Origin: an uncultured Lachnospiraceae bacterium | Lineage (GTDB): Bacteria; Bacillota; Clostridia; Lachnospirales; Lachnospiraceae | Direction of reading: 5' to 3' | Assembly (NCBI GenBank): GCA_947173495.1 | Contig: CAMWFQ010000002.1 | Span: 1-64,000, forward strand | Length of the DNA: 64,000 nucleotides | Shown: piece after piece, positions 1 to 7,937 of the stretch | How the letters are laid out: every line of letters begins with the position of its first letter | Position numbering within the stretch: position 1 is the stretch's first letter | The notes under the pieces: generated by a model | The model's input: only the letters and a program-made list of their open reading frames with translations | What the model was told of the DNA's origin: nothing | Database searches by the model: none | Position numbers and translations under genes: made by a program

Positions 1-97
1 TAAGAATCTCGATACACTCCTGTACGCTTTTCGGGGTTTTGTATAAAGGCTCCCCCACTTTTTTGTAGATAGAAAATTTGTCCTGAAATAACCTCAA
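1..97 (-). CDS. 5' fragment of a probable VirB4-like conjugation ATPase, cut by the window edge
   Basis: A reading frame opens at a TTG at 97-95, eight bases after an AAGGAG site, and runs off the left edge, so about 32 residues are visible. The peptide contains TPKSVQECIEIL, which resembles the N-terminal region of VirB4/TraE-like ATPases of Clostridia conjugative elements. No ATPase motif falls inside the window, so the call rests on this short similarity and on other conjugative-element relics nearby (sigma-like, ParM-like). A 24-codon ORF at 190-116 lies just upstream. It could equally be an unrelated gene. Confidence 0.4.
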   Translation of the reverse strand, partial: MRLFQDKFSIYKKVGEPLYKTPKSVQECIEIL

Positions 98-215
98 TCT
101 GTCTGCTCCTTCCTTTTATGCCGGAAAGGAATAGGGAACTGCCTTTTTATTTACAATAAACTGGCTATAAAGCATGGCGTTATTTCCCATGCGGCAATCC
201 CTGTATGCAGAAAGG

Positions 216-249
216 CCCGGCAAGGGAGCTTTCCGCACTCCCTTCCGGG
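216..249. terminator. GC-rich hairpin, probable terminator
   Basis: CCCGG-c-AAGGGAG pairs with CTCCCTT-CCGGG across a nine-base loop. On the minus strand it is followed by a weak CCTTTC run, on the plus strand by TCTGATGGTT, so it may be a terminator with a poor U-tract or a processed hairpin upstream of the VirB4-like fragment. Confidence 0.45.
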
Positions 250-278
250 TCTGATGGTTGATAGTTTCTATATTCTAT

Positions 279-320
279 TCCACAAGCAACAAACCAAGTG
301 GCTGCCTGTGGATATTTGAC
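279..320. repeat. Dispersed intergenic repeat, family B (degenerate copy)
   Basis: The motif CAACAAACCAAGTGGCTGCC lies inside a CCACA/TGTGG inverted repeat. Related copies with the core CAAYRARCCARGYGG inside other inverted repeats occur near 24306, 33466 and 45848, always between genes. It may act in termination or mRNA 3' processing; function unknown. Confidence 0.45.
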
Positions 321-444
321 TTAATGGAATCTCCTTTGTAGATTTCAGCAGCTTTTGTTTCTCTGGTAATCTGCCGCTTTTATATAAATCATTTCAGGCT
401 GGCTTTATGATGTATGGAAATATCCGGGTTGAAATATTTCCATG

Positions 445-482
445 AAAAAACACACCTAAAAGCTGTATTTAAGTGTGTTTTA
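445..482 (-). terminator. Terminator after the PIN-associated small gene
   Basis: AAAACACAC and GTGTGTTTT pair around a short AT-rich extension, and on the minus strand the stem ends in six T. It sits about 85 bases after the stop codon of the 63-residue gene. Confidence 0.6.
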
Positions 483-566
483 ATCTGATTTATTTCTTCT
501 TAATTTATAATTCTTCCCACAGAAGTTATCCCTCTGTTCTTTCCTGCATCATACCAGACAGATTAC

Positions 567-758
567 TCACTCTTTCATGAGCTTCCTCTGTTCCAGCATC
601 CTCAGTACCTTATCCGCCCCCGCCTGTGTCTCATTTATAATCTCTTCCGGTGTCATATGGATATGGCGCAGGGAATTGTATTCCCGTATCTTCCTGATAT
701 CGTCCACGTCAAAACGGCTGCTTATTTCCGGCTTATTCATCATCATCATCTTCTTCAT
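567..758 (-). CDS. Small protein paired with PIN-domain gene (antitoxin-like)
   Basis: A charged 63-residue protein, largely helical by composition, with no membrane segment. Its start lies inside the 3' end of the PIN gene (overlap about 26 bases), where a GAGGAGG motif in the acidic PIN tail acts as ribosome binding site; the exact start among several consecutive ATG codons is uncertain. The position immediately after and overlapping a PIN nuclease gene suggests a toxin-antitoxin or co-regulated pair. I do not recognise a DNA-binding motif, so antitoxin is an inference from context. The partner toxin gene is frameshifted. Confidence 0.6.
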   Translation of the reverse strand: MKKMMMMNKPEISSRFDVDDIRKIREYNSLRHIHMTPEEIINETQAGADKVLRMLEQRKLMKE

Positions 759-1229
759 CCTCCTCTACCAAAAGTGCGGACGGCGGGTAGATCATCAAAT
801 CCTTATAACCTTCCAGCGTTGTGATTGTCTTCACGCCCCTTGCCGTCTTCACATTCACGATATGCTTAAAGTTCCATGAGCTTATGATATCACACCCGGC
901 AAGGATTGCCGCCGCTATGTGCTGGCAGTCATCAAAGCTTTTCTGCCGCAGAATGCCAAAGTCAATGAACTTCCCGGCAAGCTCCACGGTATCCTCATCA
1001 GCCTTTACCATGGTATAATCAATCTGGTTCAGGTAATCCAACAGCCTGTGCAGCTTTTCCTCACTGCATTCCTGTATCTCATTCATCACAATATTTGAGA
1101 TACACACCTCATACCTGCCCTTTTTCAGTATCTCCCACAGTTTCAGGGTGTCCTTCATCTTCTCCGGCCATCCTCCTGGTGGAGATAGCTGACCACGGAT
1201 GTGTCAAGGTATATCTTCTGCTTCCTCAT
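733..1229 (-). pseudogene. PIN-domain nuclease, frameshifted
   Basis: The protein starts at ATG 1229 after GGAGGGAATGA and reads the typical PIN opening YLDTSVVSYLHQED. It then shifts frame: one base is missing near 1165 compared with the frame needed for the family sequence DAPEKMKDT. The rest (from about 1158) continues as an intact PIN body with FDDCQHIAAAILAGCD and SWNFKHI, giving the conserved acidic residues, and ends in an acidic tail rich in Glu and Asp. PIN proteins are Mg-dependent RNases, often VapC-like toxins. With the lesion no full protein is made unless the ribosome slips or the base loss is a sequencing error. A second, related PIN copy lies directly upstream. Confidence 0.75.
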
Positions 1230-1267
1230 TCATTCCCTCCTGTTCTTATAATATACCACATCTGCCC

Positions 1268-1463
1268 TCAGATAACCACTGCTACATGTTTCTCCCCGCT
1301 GCATTTATTGATCTCATAGACCACGATGTCAGAAATGTATATCTCATACAGGCCTTTTTTAGAGTTCCCATACCTCCTGTGTCTCCTTTATCTGCTCCGG
1401 CGCATCCTTCTGGTCAAGGTAGCTGATCACGGATGTATCCAGATATATTTTTATCTTATTCAT
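1268..1463 (-). pseudogene. Second PIN-domain gene, frameshifted and truncated
   Basis: It starts at ATG 1463 behind a GGAGGGAG site and reads KIYLDTSVISYLDQKDAPEQ, closely related to the neighbouring PIN gene. The frame breaks at 1359 (GAACTC then TAAAAAAGGC) where one T appears missing. The next frame continues the homologous sequence (YEIYISDIVVYEINKCSGEK) to a stop near 1268, and the C-terminal half is absent. Together with 733-1229 this looks like a tandem duplication in which both copies carry independent one-base deletions. Confidence 0.65.
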
Positions 1464-1641
1464 AAGTTCTCCCTCCTTCTCCTGTCCTGATAATGCCTGT
1501 ACCATTATTAAAGGATATTTCTCTTTGCCGCTGCCTGTTCCTGTCGCGCCATGCGTTGATCGCGGCATAGCGTATGACGACTTTACAGAAACCATTGAAA
1601 AAATACATAATGTGTTCCTTGTATGCTTCTGTGCAATCCAT
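1456..1641 (-). pseudogene. 3'-truncated sigma-factor-like gene of a mobile element
   Basis: The first about 43 residues (FFNGFCKVVIRYAAINAWRD and RQRQREIS) match the N-terminus of small sigma-70-like regulators found in integrative conjugative elements of Firmicutes. The start at 1641 has a good AAAGGGGG site, but the sequence loses similarity after REIS and runs into a stop near the second PIN gene. It is about 61 residues against roughly 140 in the family, so it is a remnant. It supports the idea that the left end of the window is what remains of a conjugative element. Confidence 0.5.
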
Positions 1642-1702
1642 AAAAAATTCCCCCTTTCTCCCACGTGGGGCGGCGCTTGGTTTACAGTTGCATTTATAAT
1701 CA

Positions 1703-1735
1703 AAGGGGCGATAGCATTTTAGGCTGTCGCCCCTT
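1703..1735. terminator. Strong hairpin between sigma-like and HAD remnants
   Basis: AAGGGGCGATAGC pairs with GCTGTCGCCCCTT across a seven-base loop. It resembles the hairpin at 3387-3419 in sequence and shape, suggesting both came from the same element. Confidence 0.55.
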
Positions 1736-1761
1736 GACCATTAAGATTGATTTTGCCATTA

Positions 1762-2262
1762 TCATTTACGGTTAAAATATTCATACAAATCATTTACACA
1801 ATAAAACACATGATTAGGATTTTCTTTTTCCAAAATATCAGCATTAGAGGATTCCTGCCATGCCGCCGAAAAGCAAATCACGCCTGCCTCTTGGCAGTCT
1901 TTTATATCTTGAACCGTATCTCCTATATAACAAAATTCCTCTTTGGAAACAGAATATTTTTTCAAGAGATATTCCATATTCTTTTTCTTGTTCGGGGATA
2001 TTTCCGAACCGTATAATGTTTCATCAAATATTTTTGACAAGCCCAATTTTTCTAAAGTAATTGTACAGCTTTTTTCTCCTTTCCCCGTAATCAATGCCAC
2101 GGTAGTATCTTGAAAAATCCCGGAAAAGCCAGTAAAATCAATGATTCCACGGCGAGGGAAGGCATGTACTACGCCACTAGTACACCATTTCTGAAAGAGC
2201 CTTGAAATGACAATCCCAAATAAAAAGTAAATCTTGAAAAAGATAATGCGACAGCTTCCCAA
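1762..2262 (-). pseudogene. HAD-superfamily hydrolase, N-terminal part lost
   Basis: The C-terminal two thirds is a clear HAD phosphatase: motif II in ALITGKG, the motif III lysine in the ISPNKKKN stretch, and motif IV as GDTVQD. The N-terminal DxDGT nucleophile motif is absent, and the first about 45 residues do not look like HAD sequence. Around 2130-2165 another frame reads GVESLILLAF, more family-like than the open frame, so a frameshift probably lies near 2160. Without the nucleophile aspartate it cannot act as a HAD phosphatase. Confidence 0.6.
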
Positions 2263-2290
2263 TATGAAAAAGGTCTGTCGCTATTTTTTT
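2248..2290 (+). terminator. Terminator-like hairpin with T-tract
   Basis: GCGACAG pairs with CTGTCGC across about 20 bases and is followed on the plus strand by TATTTTTTT. No intact plus-strand gene lies upstream, so it may be the relic terminator of a lost gene. Confidence 0.5.
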
Positions 2291-2438
2291 GCAAAACCGA
2301 CCCAAAGAAGCCAAAGACCAAAAGACAAGCATTATGGAAATGTGCATAACTGGCTATGGAATCCCTATTTCTCTCTTTTATACATAAGCCAAAAACAGGG
2401 ATAACCCATTAGCAATATATCATTCCGTAGGTGAAACC

Positions 2439-2825
2439 CTATTTCAAAGAATAATTATAATCGCATTTTTGACACTGTAAAAGGGTGTTCTCATTATCTT
2501 CCTTGTGATAAGCACCAGACCATTTGCAAATATTTTGAAGTATAGGAACAACAGAAAGCCCTTTGTCCGTCAAACAATATTCAACACGGGGAGGGATTTC
2601 ATCATATTGCTGCCGCTTAACTATATCGTCAGAAATCAGCTCTTTAAGAGTTGCCGCCAATACAGCGTCAGTTATGTTTGCCATTTCTTTACGGATAGAA
2701 CTATACCGCAAAGTACCTTTTTCAGCTAATACACAAATTACTCTGGATTTCCATTTACCGCCAAAAACGGTTAGACCATACTCCAAAGGACACCGAATAT
2801 CTTTTTCTAATTTTGGTTTATACAT
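2439..2825 (-). CDS. HxlR-family transcriptional regulator
   Basis: A winged-helix regulator of about 128 residues. HxlR features are the opening CPLEYGLTVFGGKWK, the helix around FSSIRKEM-like YSSIRKEMANITDAVLAATLKEL, and the wing motif IPPRVEYCLTDKG. I place the start at ATG 2825, eight bases after AAGGAG, rather than the GTG two codons earlier. A CxxC pair near the C-terminus (LLQCQKCDYNY) could make it thiol or metal responsive. It is divergent from the small gene at 2997, with a 26-bp dyad between them, so it probably controls that gene, the MATE pump behind it, and itself. Confidence 0.85.
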   Translation of the reverse strand: MYKPKLEKDIRCPLEYGLTVFGGKWKSRVICVLAEKGTLRYSSIRKEMANITDAVLAATLKELISDDIVKRQQYDEIPPRVEYCLTDKGLSVVPILQNICKWSGAYHKEDNENTLLQCQKCDYNYSLK

Positions 2826-2875
2826 TGTCACCGCTCCTTTCTACGCTATTATAACTAATTAACTATGAATTTTCC

Positions 2876-2901
2876 AGTTACTATTAAATTTGTTAGTGAC
2901 T
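2876..2901. promoter_or_regulatory. 26-bp dyad, likely HxlR operator
   Basis: AGTTACTATTAAATTTGTTA followed by GTGACT is an almost perfect inverted repeat (AGTnACTA...TAGTnACT) in the intergenic space between the divergent HxlR gene and the 2997 gene. The position fits a regulator that binds as a dimer and controls both directions. Confidence 0.6.
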
Positions 2902-2996
2902 CATAAATTTGCTTATATCTTCCCATATAGAAGCCGGGGAATTATAATTGACCCAAGCTCAAACGGAAGCAAAAAAATAAAATGGAGGAAATTGAA

Positions 2997-3287
2997 ATGA
3001 ACGTAAAGGCTTATTTGGAAATCACAATGAAAATCAAAGAGGAAAACCGCCCGGCGGCAGCAAAGGTTTATACCGATTACCGTCAGCCGTTCCTTGACAC
3101 GATTGAGGGAGCATTGACAAAAGACCTGCTTATTCGTGATGAAGATGTGCAGGTGCTTCACGGATTTGACAGTGTTGAACACGCACAGGCATATCTTTCC
3201 AGTGCTATGTTCCAAAATGATGTATTTGTAGGGCTGAAACCGCTTTGGAGCGCAGACCCCGATGTAAAGATTTATGCTGTTGCATAA
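2997..3287 (+). CDS. Small antibiotic-biosynthesis-monooxygenase-like protein
   Basis: A 96-residue protein starting at ATG 2997, eight bases after a GGAGG. The pattern of alternating strands and helices, with the FDSVEHAQAYLSSAMF stretch, resembles small dimeric alpha/beta-barrel (ABM-like) proteins that often accompany HxlR regulators. No catalytic residue can be named. It is divergently transcribed from the HxlR gene and followed by a terminator and a MATE pump, so it may belong to a stress or drug response unit. Function is an inference from fold-level resemblance. Confidence 0.6.
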   Translation: MNVKAYLEITMKIKEENRPAAAKVYTDYRQPFLDTIEGALTKDLLIRDEDVQVLHGFDSVEHAQAYLSSAMFQNDVFVGLKPLWSADPDVKIYAVA

Positions 3288-3386
3288 TACCTTACCTTGA
3301 TGAACCAACCGAAACAGACGAGCGATAAAATGAACGCGCTTTATCTTTGCCGTTATTGACACTTTCGCCTGTTTACAGCCAAACCC

Positions 3387-3423
3387 AAGGGGCGGAAGCA
3401 ATGAGTGCTGCCGCCCCTTTTCA
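3387..3423 (+). terminator. Terminator or attenuator before MATE gene
   Basis: AAGGGGCGGaaGCA pairs with TGCtgCCGCCCCTT and is followed by TTTT. It lies between the 2997 gene and the MATE gene. Because a short frame (ATG at 3401) runs through the stem, it could also be a leader attenuator of the pump gene. Confidence 0.55.
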
Positions 3424-3456
3424 ACATAAAGGCAACTGTCGAGGAGGAAACAACAG

Positions 3457-4866
3457 ATGTGTGAGCCGAATTTAGAAGAACCGGCAAGCCTGCCGGGAGT
3501 TGATAAAGAAAAAAAGTTAGGCACAGAGCCAGTCGGTAATCTATTTGTAACATTGGCAATCCCCTCTATTATTTCACAGATTGTCAATCTGCTGTACAGT
3601 GTAGTAGACCGAATGTATGTAGGACATATTTCTGAAACTGGTACGATTTCTTTAACCGCTTTAGGCGTATGTGTGCCAATTATTACTCTTGTTTCATCAT
3701 TTGCACAGCTTGTTAGTAGTGGAGCTGCCCCCCTTGCCTCAATACAGCTGGGGAAAAAGCAAAAAGAACGGGCAGAGCAGATATTAGGCAATTCTTTTAC
3801 TGCCATGCTTCTTATGGCGGTTATATTAACCGTTATCTTACTTTCTTTTACAAAGCCGATTTTGACAATATTCGGTGCAAGCGAATCTACCATGCCATAT
3901 GCAGCGGAATATCTCCGTATCTATGCTTGTGGAAATGCCTTTGTATTATTAACATTGGGATTAAACGCTTTTATTACTGCACAGGGATTTTCAAAAATCA
4001 GTATGATTACAGTATTGATTGGGGCAACTGCAAACATCATTCTTGACCCGATATTTATTTATATTTTCAAAATGGGGGTAAGCGGAGCTGCCTATGCTAC
4101 TATTGTTTCACAAGCTCTTTCTGTCATGTGGGCGTTTCGTTTTTTTATGAAGCGCAAGGGCATTCTTGAATTGAAGATAAGGTATATGAGATTGCGGGCA
4201 AATATCATTTGTCCGGCTCTTGTATTAGGGTTAGCCCCGTTTATCATGTTTGCAACAGAAAGCATACTTGTATTAACTTATAATTCTTCTTTACTCAAAT
4301 ATGGTGGAGATATGGCTGTAGGAATGATGACTATTCTCTCTACACTTATGCAGTTTCTTATGCTTCCGGCACAGGGACTTGCACAAGGGGCACAGCCAAT
4401 TATAAGTTATAACTATGGTGCTGGTAACGCATTTCGTGTAAAAGAAACTTTTAGGTTGTTAATCATGGCAGCGTTTGGGGTAACGCTTGTTATATATCTG
4501 GTATTTATGTTTGCTTCTAAACTTGTAATTCTGCCTTTTACACCCGACCCCATACTAACGGAAATGACGATTTGGGGAATACGAATTTATTTTTCGGCTG
4601 GTGTCCTTATTGGGATACAAATGGCTTCCTTACAATCCTTAATGGCACTGGGAAAAGCGGGAGCGTCCACGTTTCTGTCATTACTTAGAAAAGTTTTCCT
4701 TTTGATACCATTTATTTATAGTTTTCCATTGTTCATGGAAAACAAGGTACAAGCAATCATTTTAGCAGAACCGATTGCAGATGTCATAGCTGTATTAACC
4801 ACAATAATTGTTTTCATCTTCCAATTTAGCAGGACACTAAAGAACATGGCTATTTCCCATGAATAG
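3457..4866 (+). CDS. MATE-family multidrug/Na+ antiporter
   Basis: A 469-residue inner-membrane exporter with twelve predicted membrane segments in two homologous halves. Family hallmarks are the N-terminal PSIISQIVNLLYSVVDRMYVGH, the DPIFIYIFKMGVSGAAYATI segment, and the second-half signature AQGAQPIISYNYGAGN. MATE proteins exchange Na+ or H+ for cationic drugs. The start follows GAGGAGG. It is downstream of the HxlR-controlled small gene, and its leader contains a terminator hairpin. Length and motifs look complete. Remnants of a mobile element flank it on both sides, so it may have arrived with that element. Confidence 0.9.
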   Translation: MCEPNLEEPASLPGVDKEKKLGTEPVGNLFVTLAIPSIISQIVNLLYSVVDRMYVGHISETGTISLTALGVCVPIITLVSSFAQLVSSGAAPLASIQLGKKQKERAEQILGNSFTAMLLMAVILTVILLSFTKPILTIFGASESTMPYAAEYLRIYACGNAFVLLTLGLNAFITAQGFSKISMITVLIGATANIILDPIFIYIFKMGVSGAAYATIVSQALSVMWAFRFFMKRKGILELKIRYMRLRANIICPALVLGLAPFIMFATESILVLTYNSSLLKYGGDMAVGMMTILSTLMQFLMLPAQGLAQGAQPIISYNYGAGNAFRVKETFRLLIMAAFGVTLVIYLVFMFASKLVILPFTPDPILTEMTIWGIRIYFSAGVLIGIQMASLQSLMALGKAGASTFLSLLRKVFLLIPFIYSFPLFMENKVQAIILAEPIADVIAVLTTIIVFIFQFSRTLKNMAISHE

Positions 4867-4921
4867 CTGCTTAAAAGCCATACGGCTATGTAATACTTTT
4901 TGGCAAAGGAGATTGGAACGT

Positions 4922-4975
4922 ATGAAAACAATAAAACTTGTTGTTCCTACTATGGAGCATAAAAAACTGTTATGA
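4922..4975 (+). pseudogene. Truncated acetyltransferase start (17 codons)
   Basis: An ATG with a good AAAGGAG site follows the MATE gene and encodes MKTIKLVVPTMEHKKLL before a stop. This matches the opening of GNAT acetyltransferases. The rest is replaced by ParM-like sequence on the other strand, so the junction near 4970 marks a deletion or insertion breakpoint. Confidence 0.45.
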
Positions 4976-5411
4976 ATTTTCGACAGGAATTTCTAGATTC
5001 ATTCATATTTTCCGGTGCTGACAGGAAATCCGGCGCCTTTATATCCAAACGTTTTTCCCTTTCTCCCTGCAAAATGCCCGAAATACAATACCTGTCTACC
5101 GCTTCAAGAAAATAAGATATTTTTATCGCCATTCCTGCCAGTTGGAGCTTGTCAGCCTCCGCGGCATTCTCATAAGCATCCCGCGCCGCTTTTGCCATAT
5201 TTTTTAAGATGCTCCGTGTGCAGGGAACCGGTGATAAATATTTCCGGAAGCCTTCTCCCTGCTCCCCAAACCACTTAATGGGAAGCCCTGCCGCAAGGAT
5301 AACGGAAGCGCTGCATAAGCCCCTGCCCTTCAATTCCTTTGCCAGCGCCGCCAGCGTCAGGATATAATAATCTTCATGTTTCCTATATTTGCTTAACCCT
5401 TGGCAGGACTT
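4950..5411 (-). pseudogene. ParM/StbA-like segregation actin fragment
   Basis: The open frame has no start codon. Its first part (YYILTLAALAKEL, then VILAAGLPIKWFG and FRKYL) is characteristic of the ParM-like ATPases carried by plasmids and conjugative elements. After about residue 60 the sequence (NMAKAARDAYENAAEADKLQ) no longer fits ParM, so two pieces are probably joined. ParM-like actins drive plasmid partition; here neither the nucleotide-binding core nor the C-terminus is complete. It abuts a HigB-like fragment, with which it shares the stop/start boundary. Confidence 0.5.
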
Positions 5412-5510
5412 TTAGGCACAAACTTCCTGTTTTGGCATCTCCTGCGTTTTTTGGATAAATCCATTGGTCATTACAATTTTCCTGCCATAGCAGAAAAAAT
5501 ATGCAGTCTG
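5412..5510 (-). pseudogene. HigB/RelE-type toxin, C-terminal remnant
   Basis: About 32 residues remain, with the signature FFCYGRKIVMTNGFIQKTQ, characteristic of Gp49/HigB-like RelE toxins where the conserved lysines near the end contact ribosome-bound mRNA. There is no start codon and the N-terminal half is missing. Confidence 0.5.
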
Positions 5511-5556
5511 TCAATGTGCCTATGACAAGCGGCTTAAAAGAATATTGATTTCCCCT

Positions 5557-6660
5557 TTAATTATTTATTGCAAAATAATGTTCCAGAGCGTACTCAAAAT
5601 GAGTATTAAACTTCATTGCCGCTTTTTGGCTAAGGGGCTCTTCGGGCTTTATCATATCAAAGGCGTGCATATTCGTTTGATAGATATCCATATCAGCCTC
5701 CACACCGGCTTTTTTAAGGTTCTCAATAAACGTACAGGTTTCCGAATAGAAAGGCTCCCCATCTCCAACAAACGTGTATGCAGGCGGCAGACCGGAGTAA
5801 TCATTCTGCCTTGCCGGTGCCGCATAAGGCGATACCACTTCTTTCGCATGTTTTCTTAAGTATACCTTCCATGCCATGTGGTTTCTTCTGGTATTCCATA
5901 CTTTTCCGTGATTATCTGCTGAGGATTCCGTATCAAAGTTATCAAGCATCGGGTACAAAGGCATTTGATAGGCAATATTGACCTCCCTTCTATCTCTCGC
6001 CAGCATGCACAGGGCTGCACAAAGACCGCCGCCTGCGCTTTCCCCGCCCGCCATGATCTGATCCTTATTTATCCCCAAATCATCCTTATGTTTTTTCAGG
6101 TACAAAAGCGCGTCATAACAGTCCTCTATGGCTGCCGGATAGGGCGCCATAAAAGAAAGCCGGTAGCCGGGAGAAATCACCACAGCACCGTATGTTTTCA
6201 CCAGATCAACCGCTCTGGACATATGGACCATTTCCTTCATCCCTGTCATATAGCCGCCGCCATGAATCCACAGGATTCCCGGTGCATTCTTATGGCCAGA
6301 TTTAGGAGATAATACAAGAGCAGAAATATATTTTCCGTCTTTCCGTAGTATTCTTATTTTTGTGCAGTTGATTTCTTTATCAGGAAAAAGTCTGTACATA
6401 GAAATCGCTCCTGTCTTTTCTCTCACCACTCCTGCAAACATTGTCGTACTTCCTTTTTTCATGATTTCATATGCTCTTTGTACTTCCTCTTTTGTATCAT
6501 ACATAATAGTCAGAAAATTAGAATAGCACGTTTGAAATTCAATATCCACATGGTCACTCATGATGACTCTTCGGTCGCCCAATATAAGCTCCGAATGGTA
6601 TATATATGCGGTCCCCGTTGGTATCTCCACATCCCCGGGCAAGGAGCATCCCTTTATCAT
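5557..6660 (-). CDS. Alpha/beta hydrolase with an in-frame VOC fragment at its N-terminus
   Basis: Residues from about 80 on form a complete alpha/beta hydrolase-3 (acetyl esterase type): oxyanion motif HGGGY, nucleophile elbow GESAGGG, and a C-terminal MHAFDM region for the catalytic His. Residues 1-74 instead resemble a PhnB-like VOC domain (YHSELILGDRR, MSDHVDIEF, YDTKEEVQRAYEIMK), itself without a start region. A ribosome site AAGGAAG precedes Met74 (ATG at 6441), so the real hydrolase may start there (294 residues) and the VOC part would be a remnant that happens to be in frame. Cytoplasmic; substrate unknown, probably a short acyl ester. Confidence 0.8.
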   Translation of the reverse strand: MIKGCSLPGDVEIPTGTAYIYHSELILGDRRVIMSDHVDIEFQTCYSNFLTIMYDTKEEVQRAYEIMKKGSTTMFAGVVREKTGAISMYRLFPDKEINCTKIRILRKDGKYISALVLSPKSGHKNAPGILWIHGGGYMTGMKEMVHMSRAVDLVKTYGAVVISPGYRLSFMAPYPAAIEDCYDALLYLKKHKDDLGINKDQIMAGGESAGGGLCAALCMLARDRREVNIAYQMPLYPMLDNFDTESSADNHGKVWNTRRNHMAWKVYLRKHAKEVVSPYAAPARQNDYSGLPPAYTFVGDGEPFYSETCTFIENLKKAGVEADMDIYQTNMHAFDMIKPEEPLSQKAAMKFNTHFEYALEHYFAINN

Positions 6661-6661
6661 G

Positions 6662-7424
6662 GAAGCCTGTGTAATTGATCAAAGCAAATTTATAATATGG
6701 CACTGCCTACCCAAACGTCAAGAAAAAGTTGTCATCGGCTGTTCAACGCAGCCCGTTTTATATCATTTTAAAACGATTGAAGATGTCCGAATTGCAGCAC
6801 ATAAAAAAGCAAGTGAATTTCATATTAACTATGTAACAAATATAAGCGGCAAATACGAACGCCCTATGTTGGAAGTGGGTATGAGACATATTCAATTTGC
6901 CATGGTTGTTATCGGTCAGATAATCTCGCTTTTCGGCAATGCCATACTGCGCTTTGCCTCTTTATCTGCTTCGCGAGACGGACTCATCGTCTCTTTTCGG
7001 CGCGGTAACAGCCTGCTCATTTATCCCAATGGTGATTTTCTCTCCTTGGGGGAGTTATTGCCGACAGAAAAAACAAACGGAATATTATGGTGGCGCTTGA
7101 TTTTACAACTGCGGCAATAATTTTGATCTTCAGCTTTGCTCTGGGAAAAGTTTTGCTTGTTCCTCTGATGATAGCTGTGCTATGATACTGTATGGAATTT
7201 CCGGAATTTATCAGCCCGCTGTTCAGGCAAGCATACCGCTTATTGCAGAAAACAATTTCTTATGCAGGGCAATGCAGTGATAAATATGGTAAGCACCCTT
7301 GCTGGACTGCTGGGACCGATCATAGGCGGCGTTCTGTTTGGCGCGACGGTTTTGGCTATGTCGGTTTCGCTATATTCCAAAAAGATTTTTGCGGTTCTTG
7401 AAAAGGAATCCATGGAGGATTATT
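6662..7424 (+). pseudogene. Decayed TetR-MFS chimera
   Basis: The start of this stretch encodes part of a TetR regulator: recognition-helix type sequence IGCSTQPVLYHFKTIEDV and MLEVGMRHIQFA. It joins directly, without a stop, to the first membrane segment of an MFS exporter (IGQIISLFGNAILRFA). The MFS sequence then continues over at least four frame changes: LYLLRETDSSSLFGAV, GVIADRKNKRNIMVALDFTT, LYGISGIYQPAVQASIPLIA, and NAVINMVSTLAGLLGPIIGG. Only the N-terminal six-helix half is present. A deletion fused regulator and pump, and single-base lesions followed. Not functional. Confidence 0.7.
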
Positions 7425-7829
7425 ATGAAAATCGAATACAGGCGGACAAAAGATTTTACTGCCACTGAATTACAGCGATTGTTCTTATCGGTCAAGTGGG
7501 AATCTGGAAACTATCCTGAAAAACTTGTCCGGGCAATGCGCAATTCAACACAGGTCATCTCTGCGTGGGACGGAAGCAAGCTGATTGGGCTGGTTCGGGC
7601 TCTGGACGACGGTGAAACGGTTGCCTTTTTGCATTATCTTCTGGTAGACCCTGCCTATCAAGGCCAGCATATTGGGGATGAATTGATGAATCAGATCATG
7701 CAATGCTTTGAAAACCTTTTGTATGTGAAGGTTATGCCGTCTGACCCCAAAACCATTGCATTTTATAAGCGATATGGTTTTCAGCAGTATGACAACTACT
7801 CAGCAATGGTGCGAAAGAACTTTTTGTAA
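7425..7829 (+). CDS. GNAT-family N-acetyltransferase
   Basis: A 134-residue GNAT protein. I place the start at ATG 7425, behind GGAGG, rather than at the upstream ATG 7338 that lies in pseudogene sequence. The acetyl-CoA loop is YLLVDPAYQGQHIGDEL (Q/R-x-x-G-x-G/A variant), and the C-terminal FYKRYGFQQYDN is typical of motif B. It transfers acetyl from acetyl-CoA to an amine; substrate unknown. It follows directly on the MFS remnant and could once have belonged with it. Confidence 0.85.
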   Translation: MKIEYRRTKDFTATELQRLFLSVKWESGNYPEKLVRAMRNSTQVISAWDGSKLIGLVRALDDGETVAFLHYLLVDPAYQGQHIGDELMNQIMQCFENLLYVKVMPSDPKTIAFYKRYGFQQYDNYSAMVRKNFL

Positions 7830-7937
7830 AACATAATAAAACAATTTCAAATGCTCTCCTATATTGGATTTCAAGTCTCTCCATTCTCTCTTAAGTGATA
7901 AATATCAGATTGCAAAAGAATTATACTGTTTGGTATA

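Larger units (their letters stand above)
98..444. other. Intergenic stretch of about 350 bases
   Basis: No convincing gene. It holds a strong hairpin (216-249), a short ORF on the minus strand (190-116, possible micropeptide or gene remnant), and a degenerate copy of a dispersed repeat (279-320). Probably the decayed edge of a mobile element. Confidence 0.5.

Noticed and set aside
2913-3893. Long minus-strand ORF of 326 codons
   Set aside because: It lies antisense to the small monooxygenase-like gene and the start of the MATE gene, has no ribosome binding site and an odd Cys-rich composition; it is a shadow frame.
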